Translations under genes and position numbers: made by a program | Source: CAG-103 sp963627135 | GTDB taxonomy: Bacteria > Bacillota > Clostridia > Oscillospirales > Oscillospiraceae | Length of the DNA stretch: 64,000 nt | Direction of reading: 5' to 3' | Assembly (NCBI GenBank): GCA_963627135.1 | Contig: CAVFZY010000008.1 | Coordinates: 62,001 to 126,000, forward strand | The notes under the pieces: generated by a model | The model's input: the letters and a program-made list of their open reading frames with translations, nothing else | Databases searched by the model: none | What the model was told of the DNA's origin: nothing | Part shown: positions 1-7,743 of the stretch, piece by piece | How positions within the stretch are numbered: the first letter of the stretch is position 1 | How the letters are laid out: each line of letters opens with the position of its first letter

Positions 1-1
1 G

Positions 2-493
2 GCGCTGGCCACGGCGGCTGTGCTCGAGGAGGCGCTCAAGGGCATCGCCTATACGAAGATCGTCGCCTTTGACGGCGGCACGAATGCCGTGGAGCACTGC
101 GTCATCAAGGATTTTGACCAGAAAGAGATCGGCAGCCGCTGCATCGATGCCATGGGGCAGATCGCCGCCGGCAACGGCAACAAGGACGGCTATTCCATCC
201 GCGCCGCCGCGCTCGATCTGGCCAAGCGCACCGAGCGCCGCCGCATCCTCATGGTGCTCTCCGACGGGCTGCCGTCCGGCTATTTCAGCGAGGCGGAGGC
301 GATCGACGATGTGCGCACGGCCGTGCAGGCGGCGCGCCGCCGGGGCCTGCTCGTCATCCCCATCATTTACACCGCGCGCACGGATGAGAACGTGGATGCT
401 TACCGCCGCATGTACGAAAAGAGCATGATCTTTGCCGATTCCGTGGGCATGCTCGGCGAGTTTGAGCGCCTGCTCATGAAGCTGGTGCGCTGA
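2..493 (+). CDS. VWA-domain protein, CobT/NorD-like, 5'-truncated
   Basis: The reading frame is open to the first base of the window, so the true start lies upstream; a GTG at 20 is internal. The visible 163 or so residues are the C-terminal part of a von Willebrand factor A domain, with the hydrophobic strand and turn VLSDGLPSGY, a following helix, and the strand LLVIPIIYTA. This resembles the C-terminal VWA domain of cobaltochelatase CobT and of NorD, a nitric-oxide-reductase activation protein; such proteins usually work with a MoxR-type AAA ATPase to insert metals or remodel partners. The partner gene, if any, is outside the window. Family assignment is moderate; exact function is not determinable here. 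Confidence 0.75.
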   Translation, partial: ALATAAVLEEALKGIAYTKIVAFDGGTNAVEHCVIKDFDQKEIGSRCIDAMGQIAAGNGNKDGYSIRAAALDLAKRTERRRILMVLSDGLPSGYFSEAEAIDDVRTAVQAARRRGLLVIPIIYTARTDENVDAYRRMYEKSMIFADSVGMLGEFERLLMKLVR

Positions 494-516
494 GCGGCGG
501 CCGGTCGTAGAATTGC

Positions 517-545
517 TTGACAAGCCCGGTGCGGTGTGCTATGAT
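517..545 (+). promoter_or_regulatory. Sigma-A promoter for the riboswitch-antiporter transcript
   Basis: A perfect -35 box TTGACA (517-522) and a -10 box TATGAT (540-545) are separated by 17 bases. Transcription would begin a few bases before the riboswitch aptamer. Confidence 0.8.
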
Positions 546-551
546 GCTTTC

Positions 552-685
552 TCGTTAAAAGGGAGTAGTTGCAAATGCATGGCCAACAATCTCCCGGCTC
601 CCGCCGGTGGTCATGCGCCTATTGTGATAGGTAATGAGACTTTTAGCACATCATATTTATGATCGTGCCGAAAGTCTCTTTTTTT
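552..685 (+). promoter_or_regulatory. Probable yybP-ykoY (manganese) riboswitch with terminator expression platform
   Basis: The leader carries the hallmark AAAAGGGAGTAG (557-568) and a 3' partner GAGACTTTT (636-644) that can close the P1 stem, with two hairpins between (CCGGC/GCCGG near 594-606 and CCTAT/ATAGG near 618-631). The segment TCATGCGCCTATTG to GGTAATGAGACTTT follows the yybP-ykoY pattern. The 3' strand of P1 is also the 5' strand of a long hairpin (GAGACTTT 636-643 with AAAGTCTC 671-678) followed by a run of T, that is, an intrinsic terminator. Ligand-stabilised P1 would prevent the terminator, so metal should switch expression on. The class regulates Mn and cation exporters, matching the antiporter downstream. 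Confidence 0.72.
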
Positions 686-710
686 GCGCGATCACGAAGG
701 AGAATGCGTT

Positions 711-1700
711 ATGAACCTCGATTTTACCGGCAGTACCCTCTTTCTTGTCCTGCTGCTGTTCGCGGCGGGCCTTGTGTGCATCATCAAGGGCGGCGACTTT
801 TTTGTCGATGCCGCCACGTGGATCGCGGAGGCCTCCGGCATCCCGAAATTCATTATCGGCGCGACGGTCGTGAGCTTTGCCACGACCATGCCAGAGATGC
901 TCGTGTCCGTGTTTTCGGCCCTCGAGGGCAACGCGGACATCGCCGTGGGCAATGCCGTCGGCTCCGTCACGGCCAATACCGGTCTCATCATGTGCCTGTC
1001 GCTGATCTGTATGGAGTGCACCATGCCGCGCCGGCAGTATGCCGTCAAGGCGGTGCTGCTGCTGGTGGCGATCGCGATCCTGTTCGGCTTCACGCGCGAC
1101 GGGCAGTTGTCCATCCTCGAGAGCGTTTTGATCCTCGTCATTTTCGTGTGCTTCATCGCCGAGAGTCTCGTTGCCGCGCGGCGTGAGCAGACGCTCGAAG
1201 GGCCGGAGGCCGACGAGCGCCCGAAAACGGACGGCCGGACAATCGCGCTCAACATCGGCAAGTTCGTGCTCGGCGCTGCGGCCATCGTGCTCGGCGCGCA
1301 GCTGCTGATCGACAACGGCACCGCGCTCGCACGGATGCTCGGCGTGCCGGATGCCATCATCGGTGCGACCATGATCGCCATCGGCACATCGCTGCCGGAG
1401 CTTGTGACGACCATCACGGCCATCCGCAAAAAGCAGTCGTCCCTGTCGGTAGGCAACATCATCGGCGCGAATATCATGGACCTCACGCTCATCATGCCGC
1501 TGTGCGCGCTCATCCTCGGCAAGCCGCTGCCGGTCGAGCGGCAGGGCACGCTGCTGGACATCCCGGCGTGCCTCGTTGTGAGCGCAGGTGCGCTCATCCC
1601 GGCGCTTGTGCAGGGCAAGTTCAAGCGCTGGGTCGGCTTTTTCATCGGCGCGCTGTACATCGTTTATCTGATTATCATGTTCACGTGCTTTGGCGCGTAA
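711..1700 (+). CDS. Calcium/sodium-type antiporter, YrbG family
   Basis: This 329-residue integral membrane protein has the two inverted sodium/calcium exchanger repeats. The first contains GATVVSFATTMPE and GNAVGSVTANTG, the second GATMIAIGTSLPE and GNIIGANIMDL; these alpha-repeat motifs carry the ion-binding acidic residues. About ten membrane segments are visible, with a charged loop around residues 155-175. ATG at 711 was chosen over an upstream in-frame TTG because AAGGAG lies 8 bases before it. The family exchanges Ca2+ or other divalent cations for Na+/H+. The preceding riboswitch-like leader suggests that manganese efflux is the physiological role (inference). Confidence 0.88.
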   Translation: MNLDFTGSTLFLVLLLFAAGLVCIIKGGDFFVDAATWIAEASGIPKFIIGATVVSFATTMPEMLVSVFSALEGNADIAVGNAVGSVTANTGLIMCLSLICMECTMPRRQYAVKAVLLLVAIAILFGFTRDGQLSILESVLILVIFVCFIAESLVAARREQTLEGPEADERPKTDGRTIALNIGKFVLGAAAIVLGAQLLIDNGTALARMLGVPDAIIGATMIAIGTSLPELVTTITAIRKKQSSLSVGNIIGANIMDLTLIMPLCALILGKPLPVERQGTLLDIPACLVVSAGALIPALVQGKFKRWVGFFIGALYIVYLIIMFTCFGA

Positions 1701-1778
1701 AAACCGGCGCCGGTCTCCCGCGGGAGACCGGTGAACCGTGCCCTGTCAAGCGGACAATGAAATAAAATAAGATTTTTG

Positions 1779-1812
1779 CTGCTAAGAGCGTTCTGCTCTT
1801 GGCAGATTTTTA
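1779..1812 (+). terminator. Intrinsic terminator after the antiporter gene
   Basis: An 11-bp stem (CTGCTAAGAGC with GCTCTTGGCAG, one G-T pair) is followed by ATTTTTAT. Confidence 0.75.
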
Positions 1813-2121
1813 TGTAGCAAATTCCATTTGATACTTTCCCATCGGCGCAACTACACCCAAATTGCGCAGCAAATAGTACGAAGCATCAGAATGACGATGT
1901 CTGCCGTGGAGACGAGTCACTGTGGGATCACGACAACATATCAAACAGGTTGCCGATGTCTGATCGGGCCAGTGATAGGTACCGGGAATGACCATTTTGA
2001 CGTTATTTACGGTTTCACGATCAAATTGACCAGCGGACGATATAGGCCAGCACGGTCGTCAGCAGGATTACGATTAACAGAATGCTGTAGATATGCGGGA
2101 AGTTACGCTTTTTTCACCCAT
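1810..2121 (-). pseudogene. Remnant of a YfcC-family (DcuC-like) permease, N-terminal part
   Basis: Read on the minus strand in shifting frames, this stretch gives the start of a YfcC-type anaerobic carboxylate/amino-acid permease: MGEK, then a frame shift in an A-run, FPHIYSILLIVILLTTVLAY, then a second shift, QFDRETVNNVKMVIPGTYHW, then further shifts through NLFDML and a frame carrying STADIVILML. The order and spacing match the family N-terminus (PHIY..., a membrane helix, QFDR..VNG..VIPGTYH). At least three frameshifts and several stops lie in about 300 bases and the remaining 350-odd residues are absent, so it is a decayed fragment. Confidence 0.7.
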
Positions 2122-2489
2122 GGGTTTGTGGCAGATTTTATGTCTGCTCGGTCCTTTCTTAAGTGGCAGTGTGTTAACAGCTTGTTTATACGCGCCGGGT
2201 GAGCATATGATAGCGAGAAAGAACTTTTGTATATTCTTGCATTTAAAGAGCCTTTGTGAATAATTATGCTTGCTCAGGAGCGGCATTTGGGCAGATTCAC
2301 AGAATTTCCGGAACAGAAATCCTGCTGTGCTTCTGCATCTGGGCACAGTAAGGGAGTGCTGCTTTTTGGGGAAAAATATCGGAACAAAAACCACTGCATC
2401 CCCGTTGATTTGTACAGTGAAATGTGTTACGCTGGCACCACTGGAAGCCCGGCCATGGCCAGGAGATTTTAACTTATGGGAAGACAGGT
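2122..2489. other. Intergenic stretch with no recognisable gene
   Basis: Base composition is lower in GC than the neighbours and the short open frames look random. Only a weak promoter candidate for the next gene is seen, TTGATT (2405-2410) and TACGCT (2428-2433) with 17 bases between. It may be further decayed remains of the region upstream of the YfcC fragment. Confidence 0.4.
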
Positions 2490-3731
2490 ATGGACTATTA
2501 TCTTCTTGCAGATATGACGGTGCAGATCGGCTACGAGCTCGCGGTCGCCGGCGCAGAGACGTACCGGGTCGAGGAAACCATGCGCCGCGTGATCGAGGCT
2601 TATGGTACGGAAGGACAGGCGTTTGCCATTCCGAGCTGCGTCGCGGTGAGCTTTGTGACACCGAACGCCAAGCCGCTGACCATCATGAAGCGTGTGGGGT
2701 ATCACGGCAATGACATCGAGCGCATTGAAAAGCTCAATGCGCTCAGCCGGCGCATCTGCGCCGAGGTTCCGGAGCCGCAGGAGGCGCAGCGCTGGCTCAA
2801 AGAGACGACGGCCGCCATCCGCAGCTACGCCGCATGGACGTATTACCTTGGCAATTTCATGGCGGCGGCCGGCTTTTGCTGCGTGTTCGGCGGCACGGTG
2901 CGCGATTGGCTCTGGGCGGGATTGAGCGGTCTGATCATCGGCTTCGTGGCGCACTGTATGGACCGGCTGGAGGTCAACCCGTTTTTCAGCACCATTGCGG
3001 CGTCCTTTCTCATGGCGCTGCCGGCGTATGTCGCCGCCGGCCTCGGCTGGCTCGACTGTGTGGCGGTCGTCATTATTGGCGCGCTGATGCTGCTGGTGCC
3101 CGGGCTGCTCATCACGAACTCCATGCGCGACATCATCTATGGTGACACGAGCTCCGGCGTCAGCCGCATCGTACAGGTACTGCTCTCGGCGTTCGCCATC
3201 GCGCTCGGCACGGCGGCGGCGTGGCACGTTACGACCCCAATCTACGGACATGCAGAGGCGGCCGCAGCACTGACCTATCCGCTCTGGGCGCAGGGGCTCG
3301 CGACATTCGTCGCCTGTCTGGGGTTTGTGATCCTGTTTAATGTCCACGACTGGGGCAGCGTTTTGTGCGCGCTCGGCAGCGCGTTGACCTGGATCGTTTA
3401 CCTGCTGTGCAGCAGGGCAGGGGGCGGCGTCTACGGCGCGAACTTCCTCTCCGAGGTTGTGGCTGCGGTCTATTCCGAGGGCATGGGCCGTTTGCGCAAG
3501 TGCCCGGTGACGTCTTATCTGGTCATTTCCAGCATTCCGCTGCTGCCCGGTGCAGGCATTTATTATACAATGAGCATCGGCCTCTCGGGCGAGGTGCAGG
3601 AGGCACTGCAAAAGGGTCTGGAGACCGCCGGGATCGCGGGCAGCCTGGCTGTCGGCATCCTGCTGGTGTCGACGGTGTTTCGTGCAGTGAACGCGCGCAG
3701 ACGCCGTGCGTCGGCGTCTGGCCACGAATGA
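2490..3731 (+). CDS. Threonine/serine exporter family membrane protein (ThrE type)
   Basis: The 413-residue protein has both halves of the ThrE family in one chain. The cytosolic N-terminal part contains YELAVAGAETYRVEETM and the strands around PSCVAVSFVTP; it is followed by about ten membrane segments, with VPGLLITNSMRDI in the first membrane half and PLLPGAGIYYT in the second. In many bacteria these halves are separate proteins. ATG at 2490 begins just before the conserved YELAVAGAET block; the upstream extension of the open frame lacks family character. The Shine-Dalgarno is weak (GGAAGACAGG). The family exports threonine, serine or related small molecules by proton antiport. It is followed after 18 bases by a HAD phosphatase. 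Confidence 0.85.
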   Translation: MDYYLLADMTVQIGYELAVAGAETYRVEETMRRVIEAYGTEGQAFAIPSCVAVSFVTPNAKPLTIMKRVGYHGNDIERIEKLNALSRRICAEVPEPQEAQRWLKETTAAIRSYAAWTYYLGNFMAAAGFCCVFGGTVRDWLWAGLSGLIIGFVAHCMDRLEVNPFFSTIAASFLMALPAYVAAGLGWLDCVAVVIIGALMLLVPGLLITNSMRDIIYGDTSSGVSRIVQVLLSAFAIALGTAAAWHVTTPIYGHAEAAAALTYPLWAQGLATFVACLGFVILFNVHDWGSVLCALGSALTWIVYLLCSRAGGGVYGANFLSEVVAAVYSEGMGRLRKCPVTSYLVISSIPLLPGAGIYYTMSIGLSGEVQEALQKGLETAGIAGSLAVGILLVSTVFRAVNARRRRASASGHE

Positions 3732-3749
3732 ATAGGGGAGGGGTACGCA

Positions 3750-4433
3750 ATGAAGGAACCGAACGTGCTTTTGTTCGATATTGACAATACACTGCTGGAC
3801 TTCAGCGCCGGTGCCATGCAGGCAATGGAGGAGATCTTCCGCGAGGCCGGCCTGCCGTATACGCCGGAGATGTTCGCCGTGTTTCAGGTGGAGAACGACA
3901 AGCTCTGGGCGCGAATCGAGCGCGGCGAGCTGACGATCGCCGGGCTGCGGGACGTGCGCTGGCAGACGATCCTGGCGCGTCTCGGGCTGGAGGCCGACGG
4001 CGCCGCGATGGAGGACGCGTTCCGCGTCCGGCTGCACGAGAGTGCGGTCCCGGTCCCGGGCGCACTGGATGTGCTGGCGCGTCTGCATGGGAAATACCGT
4101 TTGTGCGCTGCAAGCAACGGACCGTATGCGCAGCAGGTGAACCGTTTGCGCCGGGCTGGAATGCTCGATGCGTTTGAGCGGCTGTTTATCTCCGGACAGC
4201 TGGGCGCGGAGAAGCCGAGCCAGGTGTTTTTCGACCGGTGCCTGGCACAGCTGTCGGGCGTTCGGCCGGAGCAGTGTCTGATGATCGGCGATTCGCTTAC
4301 GGCGGACATTGCAGGCGGCAGGGCAGCGGGGATGCGCACCTGCTGGTTCGATCCGGCCGACCGCGGCGCGGCCATGCCGCCGCAGGCGGACTGGCGCATC
4401 ACGCGGCTGGAAGAATTACTGGATATTCTATAA
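3750..4433 (+). CDS. HAD-superfamily hydrolase, YjjG-like nucleotidase
   Basis: The 227-residue protein starts with the haloacid-dehalogenase motif I, DIDNTLLDF (D10 and D12), has a helical cap domain at about 20-95, motif II around AASNGPYAQQ, a lysine in AEKPSQ and the motif IV acidic pair in MIGDSLTADI. Length and the LLFDIDNTLLDF start resemble the YjjG/YfnB non-canonical pyrimidine nucleotidases. Substrate specificity in HAD enzymes cannot be read from sequence, so nucleotide phosphatase is only the best guess. GGGGAGGGG lies just upstream. It probably shares a transcript with the ThrE-like gene. Confidence 0.82.
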   Translation: MKEPNVLLFDIDNTLLDFSAGAMQAMEEIFREAGLPYTPEMFAVFQVENDKLWARIERGELTIAGLRDVRWQTILARLGLEADGAAMEDAFRVRLHESAVPVPGALDVLARLHGKYRLCAASNGPYAQQVNRLRRAGMLDAFERLFISGQLGAEKPSQVFFDRCLAQLSGVRPEQCLMIGDSLTADIAGGRAAGMRTCWFDPADRGAAMPPQADWRITRLEELLDIL

Positions 4434-4438
4434 AGACG

Positions 4439-4476
4439 AAAAGGAGCACTCGCTGATATATGCGGGCGCTCCTTTT
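4439..4476 (+). terminator. Intrinsic terminator after the HAD hydrolase gene
   Basis: AAAAGGAGC (4439-4447) pairs with GCTCCTTTT (4468-4476); the loop is long (20 bases). Confidence 0.6.
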
Positions 4477-4496
4477 GCATATGTATCTATGGATGC

Positions 4497-4529
4497 AAAA
4501 ACGCGGGTGCAGATTGCTCTGCACCCGCG
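4497..4529 (-). terminator. Intrinsic terminator of the enoate-reductase-like gene
   Basis: A perfect 12-bp stem (4502-4513 with 4518-4529) and a four-base loop are followed on the minus strand by TTTTT. Confidence 0.85.
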
Positions 4530-4562
4530 CGGGGTTTATGCGATTTTGGGGTCAGCAGAAGA

Positions 4563-6626
4563 TCAGAGCTTCATGCAGACATCCCATGCACGCCAGATGA
4601 CGGTGCGCAGGTTGCCGATGGCAACACAGTCACCGACGCGGTGCACGTGACGGCCCTTGTCGCCAACCGGAGCCGGCACGAAGCCGATGCCGTTGATGAC
4701 GTTATCACAAGCGACCTCGAAGGTCTTGCCGTCCTGACCTTTGACGGTGACGCCACCGTCATGGATCTCGGTGATGGTGGAGTGCAGGTAGGTCGGAACC
4801 TTGTGGTACTCCATCGCGTCGCGCAGGAAGGAGGTGTTGGCAAGGCAGGTGGCCTGAGCAGCAACCAGGTCGCCGGCGTACTCGACAATGATCGGGTGCT
4901 TGCCCTGGAGGATCAGGTCGTAAGCCGCCTCGCAGGAGGACTGGCCGCCGCCGAAGAACAGGACCTTGTCGCCGACTTCCTTCTTCTCCTTGAGCAGTTC
5001 GGTGAAGCTCATGGTCTTCTCGAAGCCCGGGATCATGGGCATGGTTCTCGGCACGGAGCCGGTGGCCACGATGATCTCGTCAAAGCCGCGCATGGTGCCA
5101 AGGTCGGTGACCTCGGTGTTGAAGCGGATATCGATACCCTGCTTCGCGACTTCCTTCTTGTACCACTCAATGAGTTCCTTGTCGTTCTCTTTGAAGCTCA
5201 TCGCGGACGCGGTGAGGAACAGGCCGCCGAGCTCGTTGGTCTTCTCGAAGAGGACCGGCTTGTGGCCGCGCTTCTTGAGGACAAGCGCGCACTCCATGCC
5301 GCCGATGCCGCCGCCGATGATGGCGACCTTCTTCGGGCTCTTGGTCGGAACGATCTTATACTTGTTGTGCTGCATGGTGGGCGGGTTCAGCGCGCAGCGG
5401 CCCAGGTGCAGGGAATCCTGCGTGCTCTGGATGTTCGCCGTGCCCTTGAATTTCGCGAAGTTGAAGCAGCCGTTGTGGCAGCGGATGCAGGGCTTGATCT
5501 CGTCCTGACGGCCCTCGAGGATCTTGTGGATCCACTCGGGGTCAACGAGGTTCTGACGCGCGATGGCAACTGCATCGAGACGGCCGGCAGCGATCTCTTC
5601 CGCGGCCTTGACCGGATCCATACGGCCGGCGCAGGCGACGGGCTTGTCGGTGAACTTCTTGATGTGCTCGACGTACTCGAGGTTGCAGTTGTCGGGCATG
5701 TACTGAGGCGGATGTGCCCAGTACCATGCGTCGTAAGTACCGTTGTCGCAGTTGAACATGTCGTAGCCGGCATCGCCCAGGTACTTGATGGCCTTCTCGG
5801 ACTCAGCCATATCGCGGCCAAACTCGACGAAGTCGGTCTCGTACGGCATAGCGCCCTTGCCCCAAGCCTTGGTCTTGGAGACGACGGAGTAACGCAGGGA
5901 CACCGGGAAGTCGGCGCCGGCCTGACGCTTGATGGACTGCACAATCTCGACCGGGAAACGGAAACGGTTCTCGAAAGAGCCGCCGTACTCGTCGGTACGA
6001 TGGTTCCAGTTGGCGATGGTGAACTGGTCAAGCAGATAGCCTTCGTGGACAGCGTGGATCTCAACGCCGTCGACACCGGCCTCACGCAGCAGCTTCGCGG
6101 TTTTGCCGAACGCGTCGACCATCTCGTGGATCTCTTCGACGGTCATCGGGCGGGAGAGCATGTCCTCCTGCCAGCGGTTCGGGGTAGCGGAAGCGGAAGC
6201 GCAGCAGTAGCTGACATCGATGACGGGCTTGGCAAGGGCGCCGAGCACCTTGTTATTGTTCAGAGTGACCATCCAGGGGGCAACAGCCATGGAGCGGCCG
6301 AAACCAGCGGCGAGCTGAATGAACAGCTTGGAGCCGGTCTTGTGATACTCGACCATGTAGTCGGCGAGTTCCTTGAACATCTTCTTGTTCTGCCAGAGCC
6401 ATCTGCGGCCCATGGTGTCGCGGACACACTGCATGCCCGGGAGAACCAGACCGACGCCGTCCTGTGCACGATTGAGCAGGAAGTTCGCAGCTTCCTTATC
6501 AAAGTGGCAGGGCTCCAGCCATCCAAACAGAGAGGTGCCGCCCATGGAGCACTGGACAATGCGGTTTTTGATCTCGACATTGCCAATCTTCCACGGAGTA
6601 AATAGCGCGCTATACTTTTCGTCCAT
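4563..6626 (-). CDS. Enoate-reductase-like NADH:flavin oxidoreductase (FMN, 4Fe-4S, FAD)
   Basis: This 687-residue enzyme has the three-part layout of 2-enoate reductase, 2,4-dienoyl-CoA reductase and BaiCD/BaiH. An old-yellow-enzyme TIM barrel (1-370) includes HAVHEGYLLDQF (191-202) and RTDEYGGSFENR. Iron-sulfur cysteines follow in CIRCHNGC (380, 383, 387) with a later Cys at 411, and an FAD/NAD(P) Rossmann part begins GGGIGG (438-443). The spacing to the fourth cysteine is longer than usual. ATG at 6626 is preferred because GGAAGG is 9 bases before it; the ATG at 6635 abuts that site. Such enzymes reduce activated C=C bonds (enoates, cinnamates, bile-acid intermediates) with NADH. The gene stands alone, so the substrate is unknown. 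Confidence 0.88.
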   Translation of the reverse strand: MDEKYSALFTPWKIGNVEIKNRIVQCSMGGTSLFGWLEPCHFDKEAANFLLNRAQDGVGLVLPGMQCVRDTMGRRWLWQNKKMFKELADYMVEYHKTGSKLFIQLAAGFGRSMAVAPWMVTLNNNKVLGALAKPVIDVSYCCASASATPNRWQEDMLSRPMTVEEIHEMVDAFGKTAKLLREAGVDGVEIHAVHEGYLLDQFTIANWNHRTDEYGGSFENRFRFPVEIVQSIKRQAGADFPVSLRYSVVSKTKAWGKGAMPYETDFVEFGRDMAESEKAIKYLGDAGYDMFNCDNGTYDAWYWAHPPQYMPDNCNLEYVEHIKKFTDKPVACAGRMDPVKAAEEIAAGRLDAVAIARQNLVDPEWIHKILEGRQDEIKPCIRCHNGCFNFAKFKGTANIQSTQDSLHLGRCALNPPTMQHNKYKIVPTKSPKKVAIIGGGIGGMECALVLKKRGHKPVLFEKTNELGGLFLTASAMSFKENDKELIEWYKKEVAKQGIDIRFNTEVTDLGTMRGFDEIIVATGSVPRTMPMIPGFEKTMSFTELLKEKKEVGDKVLFFGGGQSSCEAAYDLILQGKHPIIVEYAGDLVAAQATCLANTSFLRDAMEYHKVPTYLHSTITEIHDGGVTVKGQDGKTFEVACDNVINGIGFVPAPVGDKGRHVHRVGDCVAIGNLRTVIWRAWDVCMKL

Positions 6627-7016
6627 GAAATACATCCTTCCTTTTTCTTTTATTACGAAGATGATCCGGCCGTTGCTCGCGGCAGATCATCGAACGTTTT
6701 TGTAAGCATGACACCGCAGTGCAGTGAACACGATGCATACATACTGCGCACATCATAACATACTTTTTGACAAAAAGCAATGAAATAAAATCGACCGGCT
6801 CGTATATTTTGCTCACAAAAAGCGTAAAAGTGTGATGCTGGAGGCAAAAAGCAGCCGAAATTCCCAAAATCAGAGAGCGCGACGGGCGTGCTGCCGGCCG
6901 CCGGATCGGCAGGCAAGTGAGCCGACGGGCGGCTGCGTGCCGCAAGTCGCTAAATGATACCATATTTCAACTACCCTGTCAACTTTTAAACACATTACCA
7001 AACGCGAAATTTCTAC
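6627..7016. other. Intergenic region without recognisable gene
   Basis: About 390 bases separate the enoate-reductase-like gene from the promoter of the HD-domain gene. Open frames here are short and lack ribosome sites. The minus-strand promoter for the reductase must lie here, but no convincing -35/-10 pair was found. Confidence 0.4.
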
Positions 7017-7045
7017 TTGAAATCCGGCAGTGACTGTGCTATGTT
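7017..7045 (+). promoter_or_regulatory. Promoter of the HD-domain gene
   Basis: TTGAAA (7017-7022) and TATGTT (7040-7045) are 17 bases apart. A short hairpin (ACACCT/AGGTGT, 7062-7080) lies in the leader just before the AGGAGG site. Confidence 0.6.
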
Positions 7046-7098
7046 AATGCTATTCTTTCTTACACCTACAAAAAAGGTGTGTATTAGGAGGTTTTGCT

Positions 7099-7677
7099 AT
7101 GAGCAAGCAACTGGATAGGGAGGAAGCCTGGGAGCTGTTGACGGAATATAACCAGGATCCGTTCCATCTGCACCATGCCCGCACGGTCGAGGGCGTCATG
7201 CGCTATTTTGCGCAGGAACTCGGCTACGGCGACGAGGTGGATTTCTGGGGCGTTGTCGGCCTGCTACATGATCTGGACTTTGAGCGTTATCCCGATCAGC
7301 ACTGCATCAAGTCGCAGGAGATCATGCGCGAGCGGGATCTCGACGAGCGGCTGATCCACGCCACGGCCAGCCATGGCTATGGCATCACGGTGGATATCCA
7401 GCCGGAGCACGAGATGGAAAAGGTGCTCTACGCGACCGACGAGCTGACCGGCCTGATCGGCGCGGCGGCGCTGATGCGTCCGTCCAAGAGCGTGCAGGAT
7501 ATGGAGCTCAAGTCGCTCAAGAAAAAATATAAGAGTAGCGGTTTTGCGGCGGGCTGCTCGCGCGAGGTGATCCAGCGCGGCGCGGACATGCTCGGCTGGA
7601 GCCTGGACGAGCTGCTGACGCGTACGCTCGATGCCATGCGCGTAGTCGAGCCGCTCGTGGCGGAGCAGGAAGCCTGA
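7099..7677 (+). CDS. HD-domain metal-dependent phosphohydrolase-like protein
   Basis: The 192-residue protein has an HD fold: an early histidine in FHLHHARTVEG, the paired metal ligands in GLLHDLDFERYPDQH, and a further histidine in ATASHGYG. The size matches stand-alone HDIG proteins in anaerobes, which hydrolyse phosphate esters of nucleotides, but the substrate cannot be read. AGGAGG is well placed before ATG 7099. It has its own promoter and terminator, so it is monocistronic. Confidence 0.8.
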   Translation: MSKQLDREEAWELLTEYNQDPFHLHHARTVEGVMRYFAQELGYGDEVDFWGVVGLLHDLDFERYPDQHCIKSQEIMRERDLDERLIHATASHGYGITVDIQPEHEMEKVLYATDELTGLIGAAALMRPSKSVQDMELKSLKKKYKSSGFAAGCSREVIQRGADMLGWSLDELLTRTLDAMRVVEPLVAEQEA

Positions 7678-7682
7678 ATGTG

Positions 7683-7711
7683 AAAAAGCCGGGGGAGGTA
7701 CCCCGGCTTTT
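7683..7711. terminator. Bidirectional terminator between convergent genes
   Basis: AAAAAGCCGGGG and CCCCGGCTTTTTT form a stem with a six-base loop and give T-runs in both directions. It serves the HD gene and the minus-strand transporter. Confidence 0.85.
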
Positions 7712-7743
7712 TTGATATCTATGCGCCAGAAAGCGTCTGCTGG

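Noticed and set aside
2469..4088. 539-codon minus-strand frame opposite the ThrE-like and HAD genes
   Set aside because: Antisense shadow; no motif and no ribosome site.
4641..6605. 654-codon open frame opposite the enoate-reductase-like gene
   Set aside because: It is the mirror of a high-GC coding frame; its translation is rich in repetitive Val/Ala/Asp/Gly and has no ribosome site or family motif, while the minus-strand protein has clear cofactor motifs.
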